A stretch of 64,000 bases of DNA from Phycisphaeraceae bacterium (GCA_028284155.1 JANQSF010000028.1:1-64000); one strand, 5' to 3'. Counted from the first letter of the stretch, positions 33,267-44,200 are shown. The notes: generated by a model not told the origin, from the letters alone. Numbers and translations are program-made.

Positions 33267-34250
33267 ATGACAACCCCGAACCAACCCACCCGTCGCGGCG
33301 TGCTCAAGGGCGCCGCCACCGTCGCCGCAGCCGGCGTTGCCGCAACCGTCGTCGGCCCCGGCTGCGCCCACGCCAAACCCGCCAAGGTGCCGCCCAAGGA
33401 CTTCAAGGTGAGCAAAGGCAACATCAATCAGTCCGTCGTCCACTGGTGTTTCAACATCACCGAGAAGCCTGGGCACAAACCGATGACCGTCGCCGAGTTG
33501 GCCGGCCACGCCAAGAAGATGGGCGCCAACTCGATCGAACTGGTCAGCCCCGACAACTTCAAGATGCTGACCAACAACGGCATGACCTGCGCCATCGGCA
33601 CGGTTGACATCGGCGGCCCTCCGTTCATGAAGGGCTACAACAACCCGCGCTACTGGAAGCTGGTCATGGACGCGACGAAGAAGGCGATCGACGCCGCGGC
33701 CGAGCACAAGGTCAAGAGCGTGATCTGCTTCAACGGCTACTCGCAGCGTGACCTGGACGATGCGAACAGCGGCCACATCGGCCGAGAGGAAGGCGCGGAC
33801 AACTGCGTCAAGGGCCTGAAGCAAGTCATCGGCTACGCGGAGCAGAAGGACGTCACCCTCTGCCTCGAAATGCTCAACACCCGCGACGACTCGCACCCGA
33901 TGAAGGGCCACCCCGGCTACCAGGGCGACGACGTCGAATACTGCATCGACATCATCGAGCGCGTGGGGTCGAAGCACATGAAACTGCTGTTCGACGTGTA
34001 TCACGTGCAGATCATGAACGGCGACGTCATCCGTCGCATTCAGCAGCACCACGAGCACATCGGCCACTACCACACGGCCGGCAACCCCGGTCGGCGTGAG
34101 CTGGACGACGACCAGGAAATCAATTACCCAGCCGTCATGGAAGCGATCGCCAAGACAAATTACAAGGGGTACGTCGCGCAGGAATTCATCCCGACGTGGG
34201 ACGACAAGATGGCGGCGCTGCGCCACGCGGTGGCGTTGTGTGACGTTTAA
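33267..34250 (+). CDS. Tat-exported hydroxypyruvate-isomerase-like TIM barrel (1)
   Basis: 327 residues with twin-arginine signal TRRGVLKGAATVAAAGVAATVVG. The mature part is a xylose-isomerase-like TIM barrel of the hydroxypyruvate isomerase group: Glu in CLEMLNTRDDSHPMKGHPGY, Asp/His in LLFDVYHVQIMNGD, GHYHTAGNPGRRELDDDQEINYP and the final Glu in GYVAQEFIPT are the expected metal and catalytic positions. It would isomerise a small sugar or sugar acid outside the cytoplasm. GGAGG lies 6 nt upstream of the ATG. About half its residues match the next gene. Confidence 0.88.
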   Translation: MTTPNQPTRRGVLKGAATVAAAGVAATVVGPGCAHAKPAKVPPKDFKVSKGNINQSVVHWCFNITEKPGHKPMTVAELAGHAKKMGANSIELVSPDNFKMLTNNGMTCAIGTVDIGGPPFMKGYNNPRYWKLVMDATKKAIDAAAEHKVKSVICFNGYSQRDLDDANSGHIGREEGADNCVKGLKQVIGYAEQKDVTLCLEMLNTRDDSHPMKGHPGYQGDDVEYCIDIIERVGSKHMKLLFDVYHVQIMNGDVIRRIQQHHEHIGHYHTAGNPGRRELDDDQEINYPAVMEAIAKTNYKGYVAQEFIPTWDDKMAALRHAVALCDV

Positions 34251-34294
34251 GCGAGAAGCGATTAGCCATTAGCGGTCAGCATTCAGGGTTTAGC

Positions 34295-34312
34295 CGCGGA
34301 GCTTGCTCCGCG
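34295..34312. repeat. short hairpin of the TTTAGCCGCG family
   Basis: CGCGGAGC tt GCTCCGCG, 8-bp stem and 2-nt loop, preceded by TTTAGC. It has the same layout as the arm at 4455-4478. It lies between the two tandem isomerase-like genes. Confidence 0.6.
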
Positions 34313-34342
34313 CGTTGACGTGCCCACATCACGAGACCACCC

Positions 34343-35254
34343 ATGCTCAACCGACGCGAACTGATCCAGACGACGGCACTCACCGGCGCCGCGGCGCTCG
34401 TCGCCACCGGCCCGTCGTCCAACGCCCACGCCCACGACCGGCAGGCCTCACAACCGCCCAAGGACTGGAAGGTCAAGAACGGCCGCATCCGTCAGTCGGT
34501 CATGGGCTGGTGTCTCAAGCCGATCGCCGGGCCGGAGCTCGCCAAGCACTGCAAGGCGATGGGCCTGGTCGCGATGGAGGGCATCTCGGCGAAAGACTAC
34601 CCGGCTGTGCGCAAGCTCGGCCTGGGCATCTCGCTGGTCGGCAGCCACGGTTTCAAGAAAGGCCCGTGCGACTCAGCAAACAAGGACTTTTGCGTCGAGC
34701 GGCTGACCAAAGGTATCGACCTGGCGGCCGAGATCGGGAGCCCGAGCGTGATCACCTTCACCGGCATGCGCGCCAAGGGCAAAACCGACGCGCAACAGGA
34801 CGCCGCCTGCGTCGACGCTTGGAAGGCCGTCATCAAGCACGCCGAATCGAAGAAGATCAACCTCGTTCTCGAACACTTGAATAGCCGCGACGGCTCACAC
34901 CCGATGAAGGGCCACCCCGGCTATTACGGCGACCACGTCGACCACTGCGTCGACCTGATCAAGAAGGTCGGCTCGCCCAACATGAAGCTGCTGTTCGACG
35001 TGTACCATGTGCAGATCATGGACGGCGACGTGATCCGGCGGATCAATCAACACAAGGACGTGATCGGCCACTACCACACGGCCGGCAACCCCGGTCGGGG
35101 CGAGCTCGACGCGCACCAGGAGATCAACTACCCGGCCGTGATGCGCGCGATCGTCGCGACGGGCTACAAGGGCTACGTCGCGCAGGAGTTCATCCCGACC
35201 TGGGAAGATAAGGTCGCGTCGCTCCGCCACGGCGCGTGGGTGTGTGACGTGTAG
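34343..35254 (+). CDS. Tat-exported hydroxypyruvate-isomerase-like TIM barrel (2)
   Basis: 303 residues, tandem paralogue of the preceding gene. Twin-arginine signal NRRELIQTTALTGAAALVA. It shares NSRDGSHPMKGHPGYYGDH, LLFDVYHVQIMDGDVIRRI, GHYHTAGNPGR and GYVAQEFIPTWEDK with its neighbour, so the metal-site Glu, Asp, His and Glu are all kept. The first third differs more (LSKHCKAMG-type barrel start, CLKPIAGPELAKHC), which may reflect a different substrate. Both paralogues lie between two sulfatase genes on the same strand. Confidence 0.88.
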   Translation: MLNRRELIQTTALTGAAALVATGPSSNAHAHDRQASQPPKDWKVKNGRIRQSVMGWCLKPIAGPELAKHCKAMGLVAMEGISAKDYPAVRKLGLGISLVGSHGFKKGPCDSANKDFCVERLTKGIDLAAEIGSPSVITFTGMRAKGKTDAQQDAACVDAWKAVIKHAESKKINLVLEHLNSRDGSHPMKGHPGYYGDHVDHCVDLIKKVGSPNMKLLFDVYHVQIMDGDVIRRINQHKDVIGHYHTAGNPGRGELDAHQEINYPAVMRAIVATGYKGYVAQEFIPTWEDKVASLRHGAWVCDV

Positions 35255-35304
35255 CCGCTTGCAACTTAGCGCGATCCCAATCGTCAACGCGGCCGGGTCA
35301 TGTT

Positions 35305-35335
35305 TTGATCACCTGGTCAACAGGAGCGGTATACT
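35305..35335 (+). promoter_or_regulatory. promoter TTGATC-19-TATACT, near-leaderless, second sulfatase
   Basis: TTGATC at 35305-35310 and TATACT at 35330-35335. The -10 ends 9 nt before the GTG start, leaving a leader of at most a few nucleotides. No Shine-Dalgarno is seen between them. Confidence 0.5.
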
Positions 35336-35344
35336 CTCCGCCCC

Positions 35345-36823
35345 GTGACACCCGACCGCCCGAACATCCTGTGGCTTTGCACCGACCAGCAGCGGTACGA
35401 CACCGTCCGCGCGCTGGGCAACGACAAGATCAACACGCCGAACATCGATGCGCTGGTCGCGTCGGGCACGTCGTTTGATCGGGCGTATTGCCAAAGCCCC
35501 GTTTGTGCCCCGAGCCGGGCGTCGTTCCTGACCGGGCGGTACCCACGCACGACGGGCTGCCGGCAGAACGGCCAACAGATCAACGCCACCGAACGGCTCG
35601 TCCCGCGCATCATGGCCGACCAGGGCTATGCCTGCGGCCTGGCGGGTAAGCTGCACCTGGCCGCGTGTCAAGACCGCGTCGAGACGCGCATCGACGATGG
35701 CTACGCCGAGTTTCACTGGTCGCACCACCCCCCGCCGGACTGGGAAGAAAACGCGTACGCACAATGGCTGGCGGCGAAGGGCGTGCGTTGGGACGACATC
35801 TACCAACCGCCCGAAGACCCGCGCGAACGACTCGCATTCGCGGGCGCGCCGGCGGAACACCACCAGACGACCTTCTGCGCCGACAAGGCGATCGAGTTCA
35901 TCAACAAGCAAGCGAGCCGGGCCGTGTCGGCCCGGTCCCCCGGACACCCGTGGCTCTTCAGCTTCAACTGCTTCGACCCGCACCACCCGTTCGACCCGCC
36001 CGCGGACTTCTTGTCGAGGTACGACCCAGCCGACATGCCGTTGCCCGCGCGGCGTGTCGATGAATTAACCAACAAGCCGCGCTGGCAGCGCATCGATCAC
36101 ACCGCGTCGCGCGACGGCATCACCGGCTACAACGACGCCGAAATGACCGACGATGATCGCCGGCGTGTCACCGCCGCGTACTACGCGATGGTCGAACTGA
36201 TCGACCACAACGTCGGCCGCATGGTCGACGCGCTGCGCGAGACGGGCCAACTCGAGAACACGCTAGTCATCTTCATGTCCGACCACGGCGAGATGCTGGG
36301 CGACCACGGGTTTTATCTCAAAGGCCCCCACTTCTACGAGTCGGCCGTGCGCGTCCCGCTGGTCGTGTCCTGGCCGGGCCAGGTCAAGGCGGGCCAACGA
36401 TCCGACGCGCTGGTCGAATTGACCGACTTGGCGCCGACACTGCTCGACGCGGCCGGACTGGACGCGGCCAACGACCGCCAGCGGATGCAAGGGCGATCGC
36501 TTTGGCAGATCCTGACCGGCAAGGCCGACCCGACCCGCCACCGCGACGCCGTGTTCAGTGAGTACTACAACGCCTGGTCGCACCGCGGTGAGGCGTACGG
36601 GACGATGCTGCGCACCGACGACCACAAGATCGTGGTCTATCACGGCCTGGACGAGGACGACATCAACGGCGAACTGTACGACCTGCGCAGCGACCCGAAC
36701 GAGTTTGAAAACCTGTGGAACGACCCGGCCCACGGCGAGCTAAAGTCGCGCATGCTAAAGCGATGCTTTGACGCGAGTGTGTTTACGATGGACCCTGCGC
36801 CGCAGCGACTGGGGGACTTTTGA
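35345..36823 (+). CDS. sulfatase without signal peptide
   Basis: 492 residues starting at GTG 35345 directly with the catalytic domain (RPNILWLCTDQQRYDT). Formylglycine motif C54-A-P-S-R58 followed by ASFLTGR; further metal-site elements are CGLAGKLHLAA and FMSDHGEMLGDHGFYLKGPHFYE. No export signal is visible, so it probably works in the cytoplasm on imported fragments, in contrast to the first sulfatase. Residues 190-197 are encoded by a 24-bp dispersed repeat also found upstream at 31246. The C-terminus (YDLRSDPNEFENLW) is typical of the family. Substrate unknown. Confidence 0.92.
   Translation: MTPDRPNILWLCTDQQRYDTVRALGNDKINTPNIDALVASGTSFDRAYCQSPVCAPSRASFLTGRYPRTTGCRQNGQQINATERLVPRIMADQGYACGLAGKLHLAACQDRVETRIDDGYAEFHWSHHPPPDWEENAYAQWLAAKGVRWDDIYQPPEDPRERLAFAGAPAEHHQTTFCADKAIEFINKQASRAVSARSPGHPWLFSFNCFDPHHPFDPPADFLSRYDPADMPLPARRVDELTNKPRWQRIDHTASRDGITGYNDAEMTDDDRRRVTAAYYAMVELIDHNVGRMVDALRETGQLENTLVIFMSDHGEMLGDHGFYLKGPHFYESAVRVPLVVSWPGQVKAGQRSDALVELTDLAPTLLDAAGLDAANDRQRMQGRSLWQILTGKADPTRHRDAVFSEYYNAWSHRGEAYGTMLRTDDHKIVVYHGLDEDDINGELYDLRSDPNEFENLWNDPAHGELKSRMLKRCFDASVFTMDPAPQRLGDF
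35912..35935. repeat. 24-bp dispersed palindromic word, copy 2, inside a coding sequence
   Basis: Identical to 31246-31269. It is in frame and codes for residues 190-197 (ASRAVSAR) of the second sulfatase, in a loop just before the strand PWLFSFNCFDPHHPF. Confidence 0.85.
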
Positions 36824-36829
36824 CATTGT

Positions 36830-37019
36830 GAAGAGGATTAACGCAAAGTCGCGGAGGCGCGAAGGCGCCGAGTCTAAAAGGGGTTTGAAATCATGACTTC
36901 GACTCTAATTGCCCATCCAGTGCTGATCGTATGAATCTGAAATGACGCTCCAACTGTTCGTTTGATCGAATCCAACCCACCCACCTTCGCGCCTCTGCGT
37001 CTTCGCGTTCAACCTCTTC
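36830..37019. repeat. 36-bp imperfect inverted repeat, GAAGAGG...GGCGCGAAGG family
   Basis: Arms 36830-36865 and 36984-37019 match over 36 positions with five mismatches, enclosing 118 nt. The arms carry the AACGC-AAG-CGC-GAGGCGCGAAGG pattern; related words occur near 10938-10975 and in the gap at 23.7 kb. It fills the gap between the second sulfatase and the next isomerase-like gene. Confidence 0.8.
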
Positions 37020-37036
37020 CCCCCAAAGACCCAACC

Positions 37037-37855
37037 ATGCCCTTCACCCTCTGCCTAAACACTAGCACGATCAAACCGACCCCGTTGCTCGACAAGGTTC
37101 GGCTCACCGCCGAGGCGGGCTTCAAGGGCGTCGAGCTTTGGTTGAACGATATCTACGAGCACGTCGGCCAAGGCGGTGAGGTGCGCGACGTTGAGAAGGC
37201 GATCGCCGACCACGGGTTGATCGTGCCGTGCACGATCGCCATGCGTGCGTGGGGCGAGGCGAGCGACCTCGAATACCCGCTCATGCTCGACGAGTGCAAA
37301 CGCCGCATGGAGTTGGCCGCGCGCATCGGCTCGCCATACATCGTCGCGACACCGCCGCGTGATCCGTTCGACCTCGACGTCATCGCCGCCCGCTACAAAG
37401 ACCTGCTCGATATCGGGCGCGACGTCGGCATCAAGCCGGTCATGGAATACATCTCGTTCTTCAACTCAGTCACCCGGCTCGACCAGGCGTGGGCGATCGT
37501 ACAACAAGTGAACGACCCGGACGCGACGATCATCCTCGACGCGTTCCACACTTGGAACAGCGGCGGGTCGTTGGACGACGTGCGTGCGATCCCCGTCGAC
37601 CGCTTCGCCCACTACCACATCGACGACGGGTTAGCCCAGACGCCCGAGGGCAAGAAGCCCGGCCAGCAGACCGACCCCGACCGGGTCATGCCGGGCGACG
37701 GCGTGATCGACTTGGCTGCCGAGATCGCCGTTCTCCGCGAGGGCGGTTACGACGGCACGGTCAGCCTGGAACTGTTCAACCGCGACCTGTGGCAACGGGA
37801 CCCAGCCGACGTGCTCAAGCTCGGTTTTGAACGCGTCTCAGCCTTGCTTGACTGA
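37037..37855 (+). CDS. sugar phosphate isomerase/epimerase family TIM barrel, cytoplasmic
   Basis: 272 residues, xylose-isomerase-like barrel without a signal peptide. Barrel strands and likely metal ligands: GFKGVELWLND (Glu), KPVMEYISFFNS (Glu), TIILDAFHTWNSGGS (Asp, His), FAHYHIDDG (His) and YDGTVSLELFN (Glu). It resembles inosose/keto-sugar isomerases more than the two exported barrels upstream. The ATG at 37037 is chosen because the in-frame extension reads through the right arm of an inverted repeat. It probably continues the carbohydrate pathway of this locus. Confidence 0.88.
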   Translation: MPFTLCLNTSTIKPTPLLDKVRLTAEAGFKGVELWLNDIYEHVGQGGEVRDVEKAIADHGLIVPCTIAMRAWGEASDLEYPLMLDECKRRMELAARIGSPYIVATPPRDPFDLDVIAARYKDLLDIGRDVGIKPVMEYISFFNSVTRLDQAWAIVQQVNDPDATIILDAFHTWNSGGSLDDVRAIPVDRFAHYHIDDGLAQTPEGKKPGQQTDPDRVMPGDGVIDLAAEIAVLREGGYDGTVSLELFNRDLWQRDPADVLKLGFERVSALLD

Positions 37856-37926
37856 CGTCGGCATCGAATCGCCAAGGTCGATCGGAAGTCCGATAGTGTG
37901 ATCGCTGTCCGTATCGCCGGAAACCC

Positions 37927-37955
37927 TTGTGAAATCCGTCACTATCAGCTATGAT
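37927..37955 (+). promoter_or_regulatory. promoter TTGTGA-17-TATGAT of the 2072-aa FHA gene
   Basis: TTGTGA at 37927-37932 and TATGAT at 37950-37955, spacing 17 nt. It is the best promoter match in the 402-nt gap and predicts a leader of almost 300 nt before the ATG at 38258. Confidence 0.5.
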
Positions 37956-37969
37956 CGGCGTCGAGAGAC

Positions 37970-38036
37970 GGGGCGGACCAGGGCTGAATTGGGGGCAGGT
38001 TGGGGGGCGGGCCGGGGGCGGACCGGGGCTTGGGGG
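37970..38036 (+). other. G-tract cluster (G-quadruplex candidate) in the FHA gene leader
   Basis: Eight runs of three to six G occur within 67 nt, at 37970, 37981, 37991, 38002, 38009, 38014, 38025 and 38032. Loops between the last six are 1-6 nt, meeting the usual pattern for a G-quadruplex in either the non-template DNA strand or the mRNA. It lies just downstream of the predicted transcription start. The rest of the gap to 38257 shows no gene. Confidence 0.5.
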
Positions 38037-38257
38037 TAGCACGACGGTTTGGACGATCAGGCTCGGCGGCGCGCCGTTTGGCCGACCGCGACCTTGCAGG
38101 TTCGGTGTCCGCGTGTCGGCGGGTGTGCCGATGTTGAAGCCGTGACCACGCCACACAACCAACCCGACATTCGCACACCGCGTCTGCCCGCGTTTCGCGC
38201 CACGTCGGTCGGTCCCCGCCCGACGCCACCGCCTACCGCCCCGACAGGAGCGCGACC

Positions 38258-41200
38258 ATGATCATCATCAGCGTCGCCCGCGGCGCCGACGAGGGGCGCG
38301 TATTCAAGCTGCCGGAGGACGAGCCGATCCGCATCGGCCGACGCACCGGCGACGTGCCGCTCGACGACACGCGCGTCTCGAAAGACCACGCCGAGATCCG
38401 CCTCGAAAACGGCGAGCTGGTCATCGAAGACCTCAACTCGTCCAACGGAACCTACCTCAACCGCCGACTCGTCCGCAAGCCCACGCCGATCAACGACGGC
38501 GACCGCATCCGGCTGGGCAGAACGAAGCTCCTGTTCACGACCACGGCCGGCGCGGCCGCGCGTCAGGAAGACGAAGACGCCGCGTTCGACATCAGCGACC
38601 TGGCGCAGATCGACGACGAGTCGGAAGGCTCGGCCGTTGAGATGACGGTGGACGCCGAGTCGTCCGACGCGGTCGATCTGGGCGGCGCGCTGGTCAAGAT
38701 TCAACGGCGACTCGACGCGATTGCCAAACAGAGCGAGTCGGAGGACATCCTCCACGACATCCTTCAGAAGTTAGACGAACGGGCAACAACGCATGTGGAC
38801 GAGAAGGCGGACGATCGGCTCGACACCGTCGTTCAACAGGTCGAGCGTCTGGCTTCGCAGCCGACGACGCAATCGCTGATCGACGACTTACGTGAAACCC
38901 TGCAGACCGAGTTGGCGAAGGTCGCGCCGTCGAGCGAGATGGATGAGGCGACCGCCCAGCGGCTTGACGCGATTGTCGAGTCGATCGAGCAGCACGGGCA
39001 GCGGCAGCGTGAACTGGAAGCCAAGATTGCCGAAGCGTTGGAGGCGACGCAGGCGTCGGCCGTTGACCCCAAGACGTTGGCTGACGACATCCGCCAGGCG
39101 GTGGCCGACGCATCGCCCGACCTGCAAGGCAAACTCGACGAGTTGGCTGAACGGATCGACGCCGCGCAAGCACCGCGCGACGACGCCAGCCGCCTCGACT
39201 CAATCGTTGAACAGGTCGAGTCCCTGTCGTCGGACGAGCGCGACGCCGCGCTGGTCGAACGTATCGTCGCCGCCTTGCCGAAATCCAAGACCGACAAGAA
39301 AGTGCGTGATGCGCTGGACGCTTTGCTCAAGAAGGCGGACGCCGAACCGGCGGATGACCCGCGTATCGGGCAGATACTGGAAGCCGTTTCCGCCGACCGG
39401 ACCGACGATGTCGCCGAGCTGAATGCGACGCTCGACGCGCTGCTCGAAAAAGTGAACGCCGAGCCGGCGGACGACCCGCGCATCGGGCAGATCCTCGAGG
39501 CCGTTTCGACGGAACGGACCGATGACATCGCCGAACTGAAAGCAACACTCGACGCGTTACTCGAAAGAGCGAACGCCGCGCCAGCGGACGACCCGCGCAT
39601 CGGGCAAATTCTCGAAGCCGTTTCCGCCGCGCCGACCGACGACGTCGCCGACTTGAAGACGACGCTCGACGCGGCGCTCGAAAAACTTGACGCCCTCTCG
39701 GCCGCGCAGGCGGAGCGCGACGACACGCAGCGCGTGCTCGACGCGATCGCCGCCCTGCCCGAACCGGTGACGGCCGCGCAGATTGAAACCTTGACAGCGA
39801 AGCTCGACCTGCTGCAAGCGGCGCAAGAGAACAACGATACCGATCAGCCTGTGATCGAGGCCGTGCGTGAAGCGGGCGAGCAGAGCGCCGCGCGGATCGA
39901 GCAGGCCATCCAAGACCTGCGTGAGCAGATCGCGGCTCAGGCCGAAGCCGATGCATCGGCCGAGGACGACGACGCGCAGTCGATGCTGCTCAACAGCGTA
40001 CTGACGCGCGTCGAACAGTTGGCGTCGCCGCAACACCAGGCGCAACTCGTCGAGGCCGTACGCCAGGCGGTCGAAGCCGAGCAGGCCGGTGACGCGTCGG
40101 CCGACGAGATCCGTCAGAAGCTCGACGACCTGATCGAACGCATGCCGGACGACTCAGCCGGTCGCGACGCAAACGACAAACTCGACCTGCTGATCGAGAA
40201 AGCGGCGGCCGAGGCGAAGCTGGTCGCCGTCTTCGACGAGCGCATGACCGACCTGCTGGCGAAAGTCGAGCAGTCGTCCGGCGACACGCAACGCGATCAG
40301 ATCATTGAGGCGGTCCGGCAGGCCGTCGGCGAGCAATTGAATTCACAGGACGACTCGGCTGAACGCGAAGCGGCGTTGGCCGAGCGGCTTGACGCGATAC
40401 TGGAAGCGGTCACCGCCCCGCCGGCGGAGGCCACGCCCGACCCGCGGATCGACGCGTTGCAGACGACGCTTGCGGACGTGGCCGCCAAACTCGACGCATC
40501 GGGCAATCAGCAAGGCCAGACGTCGGGCGAAGGCCTTGCCGCGCTGCTTGCGCCGTTGCGCGAAGCCGTCGAAGCGCTGCAAGCGCAGCAAGGTCAGATC
40601 AACGATCGGCTCGCGCAGACCCCCACGCAGGCCAGCCAGGACGAGGCGCTCAAGCGCGTGACTGAAGCGGTCGAAGCGTCAACCACGCTACAAACCGAGT
40701 TGCGGAGCAACCCGCCGGCCGACGACCAGACGGCCGAGTTACTTGAGCAGGTGTTGGAGGCCGTCACCGAGCCGAAGACCGAGTCGGCCAACCCCGACCT
40801 CGCCGCAAAGCTCGACCAGTTGAACGAACGTTTGCAAAACCTGTCGCCGCCGTCGGCGGACGACTCGAACGGCAAGCAGGCCGAGCGAACGCTCGAGCTC
40901 TTGCAGTCCATCCACGACCGCCTCGGCGCGGAGGATCGGCTGGACAACGTGCTCGAAGCGGTCACGTCGCCGCAGGACGAGAAGGTCGCCGAGCGTCTGG
41001 CGGCGCTGGAATCGAAATTGGCTGAACTGCCCACGGCTGAGGAACAGCAAGACGCGCTGGCCGATATCGCACAACGTTTGCAATCGAGCGACGCTCCCGC
41101 AGATCAGTCGGCGCTGCTCGAACAAATCCGCGACATGGTGGCGCCGAGGGGCGAGAGCAATCTTGAGGCGATGCTGCAACAGGTGCTCGGCGCGGTCAAC

Positions 41201-44200
41201 GACAAGTCGGACGAGTCGGCGACGCGCCACACGCTGCAACAGATCGTCACCGCGTTGCGGACGCAGCAGAAGGTCCAGCGACAGACCTTCGCCGCGCTGG
41301 AACAGCTCGCCGACGCGACCGGCACCAAGCTCGACCTGCCGAAACCGAAGTCGACGCAGCTGGATGACGTACCCGAGCCGAGCGAGCCGGCAGCGCCTAG
41401 AGCCGCACCGGAATCGTTGGCTGAGTCGGCGCCCGACATGTCGGAGGCCGCGGCGATCGGGTCGATCTTCACGTCATCGCCACAAGACCTGACTCGCTGG
41501 CAACGGCTGACGCACCGCGCGCAGCAGCAGCCGATCGCCGCCGCGTTGCTGCTGGTCGGCGTGGTGGCGTTCATCGTCATCATGTACATGGTGATCACCG
41601 ACACGATGTTCGATCGTTCGGGCGGCGACACGGATGGCGGACTGGCCAACGCCAAGGCGGACGACAAGCAGGACGGCACGGACCCGGACGGCAGGTCGAG
41701 AAGTGCGGCCGACCTGCTGAAGGGGATGGGCCAACAGAACGGCTCGCGGACGAACGTCACACCGGTCGGTACAAACCCGGGCGCCGCCGACCTGAGCAGC
41801 ATCAAACGCGCGGTCTTCATTCTCGACATCTCCGGTCTGGAACCCGCCGACGCGCGGCGTGCGTTGGAGGCGGTTGACGCGCCGCTGATGAAGCTCCAGC
41901 CCACGCAGCAGGTCACGTTGATGGTGATCAACGGCGACTCACTGGAAGAAGCGCCGCCGACGGGGCTGAAGGCGGCGTCGGCGGAAGTGCAACGACAGCT
42001 ACGCCGCTGGGCGGACGGGTACGCCCAGTCTGCACGGGCCGAAGAAGTCGGCAAGCCGAGCGTGGCGATCAATCACGCGACGACGCAGTACGACCCCGAC
42101 CTGATCTGGATCTTCTCGGCCAATGTCGCGGGTGATCACCCGCGTCAGATGAAACCGGGCGTGTTGCTGGAGTTGCTCGACTACCTGAACGACAGCCGGT
42201 CGATCCGCATCAACACGACGCAGTTGTTTAAGATCGATCCGCAAGGCACGCTGCGGAAGATCGCCGACCAGCACGGCGGCGCGTACTCGTTCTACACGCG
42301 GCAGGCCGACCAGTCGCCAACGCCGAACGGCGCGACGCAGAGCGGCGCGAACCCGCGGACGCGCATCTGGCTAGACCCGGCGTCGACCGTGGGCGACCAG
42401 CTCGACGCCGACCGTTCACGCGACCTGGCTTTGCAGCGCAAGCAACAGCACGGCCCGGAGGACCCGCGCACGCTCGAGGCCGAAGTGCAGTGGGCGGTCG
42501 CGCTGCACCGCGAGGGGCAGTTGGCCCAGGCGCAGGCGCTGCTGACGCGCGTGCTGACGACGCTCAACCGTGTGCAGGGCCGATCGCACACGCAGACACT
42601 CGACGCCAAACAACACCTGGCGATGGTGCTGTCCGACCTGCGGCGACCGCAAGAGGCCGAACCGCACCTCCGCCAGGTGTTGTCCGTGCATCGCCAACGA
42701 CTCGGCGACACGCACGACCTGACGTTGATCACGTTCACGATGCTTGGCGAGGTGCTCTCGGCGCAGGGCAAACTGCCGGAGGCTGAACGCTACCTGAGGT
42801 CGGTCTACGACGCGCGGCGGCGCGAGGACGGGGCCGATCATCGCAAGACCTTGCTCGCGCAGGTCGCGTTGGCCGACGTGCTAGAAGCACGCGGTGAACT
42901 GAAAGACTGCGAGCAGATGCGTCGGGATGTGCTGGATGTCTGGCGTCAGAAGTTTGGCGCAGCCGACCCCGGCACACTCGAACGGTCTCTTGAACTGTCC
43001 AAGCTGTTGCGTTTCAAGGTCGGCAAGTTGGCCGAGGCCGACGCGCTGACCACGGCCGTCACCGCCGCGCTGACCCGTTCGGACAACCCGGCCGGCGACC
43101 CGGGCCTGCTCGAACGACGCGCAAGCCAACTGAACACCGATTCAAAACACGCCGAGTCGCTGGCGCTGCACGACAGCGCCATCCGGCTGTGCGTCATGGC
43201 GTTCGGCGACGATCACCGGCAGACGGCGCGCTGGCGGGGCGCGAAGGCGGAACTGCTCATCGAACTCGATCGCAACGGTGAGGCACGCCGGCTGCTCAAG
43301 GATGTGTTGGCCAGCCAGATCAAAGGTGTGGGCGTGCACGCCGAAGACACACAGCGCACGCGGGCCAACCTCGTCAAGCTGTTGCGACACATGGAAGCCC
43401 TGCCCGACGCGGCGATGCTGCAACACGACGTGGTCGTCGGCTACCGCGAGACGCGTGGGATCAACGACGAGAAAACGCTCGCCGCCATCGTCGAGTTGGC
43501 GGAGCTGTTCACCATGCAGCAGAAGTTGCGACAAGCGCTCGACCTGCACCGTTCGGTCCTGACCGCGCGTCGGCTGTCGCTGGGCGACGGCGACCCGGCC
43601 ACGCTGGTGTCGATGAACACGGTGGCCGGCCTGCTCTCGCGGCTGGGCAAGCCGGACGAGGCGTTGGCCATGCAGCAGCAGGCCGTTGACGCGGCCGTCG
43701 CGGCGCAGGGCGAGGAAGACCCGGCCACGCTCGCGTCGATGCACCTGCTCGGCATCGCTCAACGCGCACAGGGCAAACCCACCGAGGCGCAGGCGACGCT
43801 GCAACGCGTGCTCGACCTGCGCATCAAGGTGCTCAAGGAAGACCACGCCGACACGCTGGCGACGCGCGTCGCGCTGGCTTCGGTCCTCAAACAACTGGGC
43901 AAGTTCGACGAGGCGACGCCCCACTACCGCAAACTCGTCGAAGCCAAGAGCGAGCAATTGAGCGACACTAATGAAGACACGCTGGCGCTCAAAGTTGACC
44001 TGGCGGTCTGCCTGCACCAGACTGCCGACGACGCCGAGGCCCAACCGCTGCTCGAGCAGGTCGTCAGCGTCCGCCGCAACGTGCTGGGCGACCACGACCG
44101 CAAGACCCTGTCCGCGTTGAGCACACTGGCCGTCGTGCTGGAAAGCCAGGACAAGCTCAACGAAGCCAAGGCCAAGCGTCAGCTCGTGCACGCGTTGTGC

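Noticed and set aside
39347-39697. CRISPR-like repeat array
   Set aside because: Units are contiguous 117-bp coding repeats with no spacers and no cas genes nearby.
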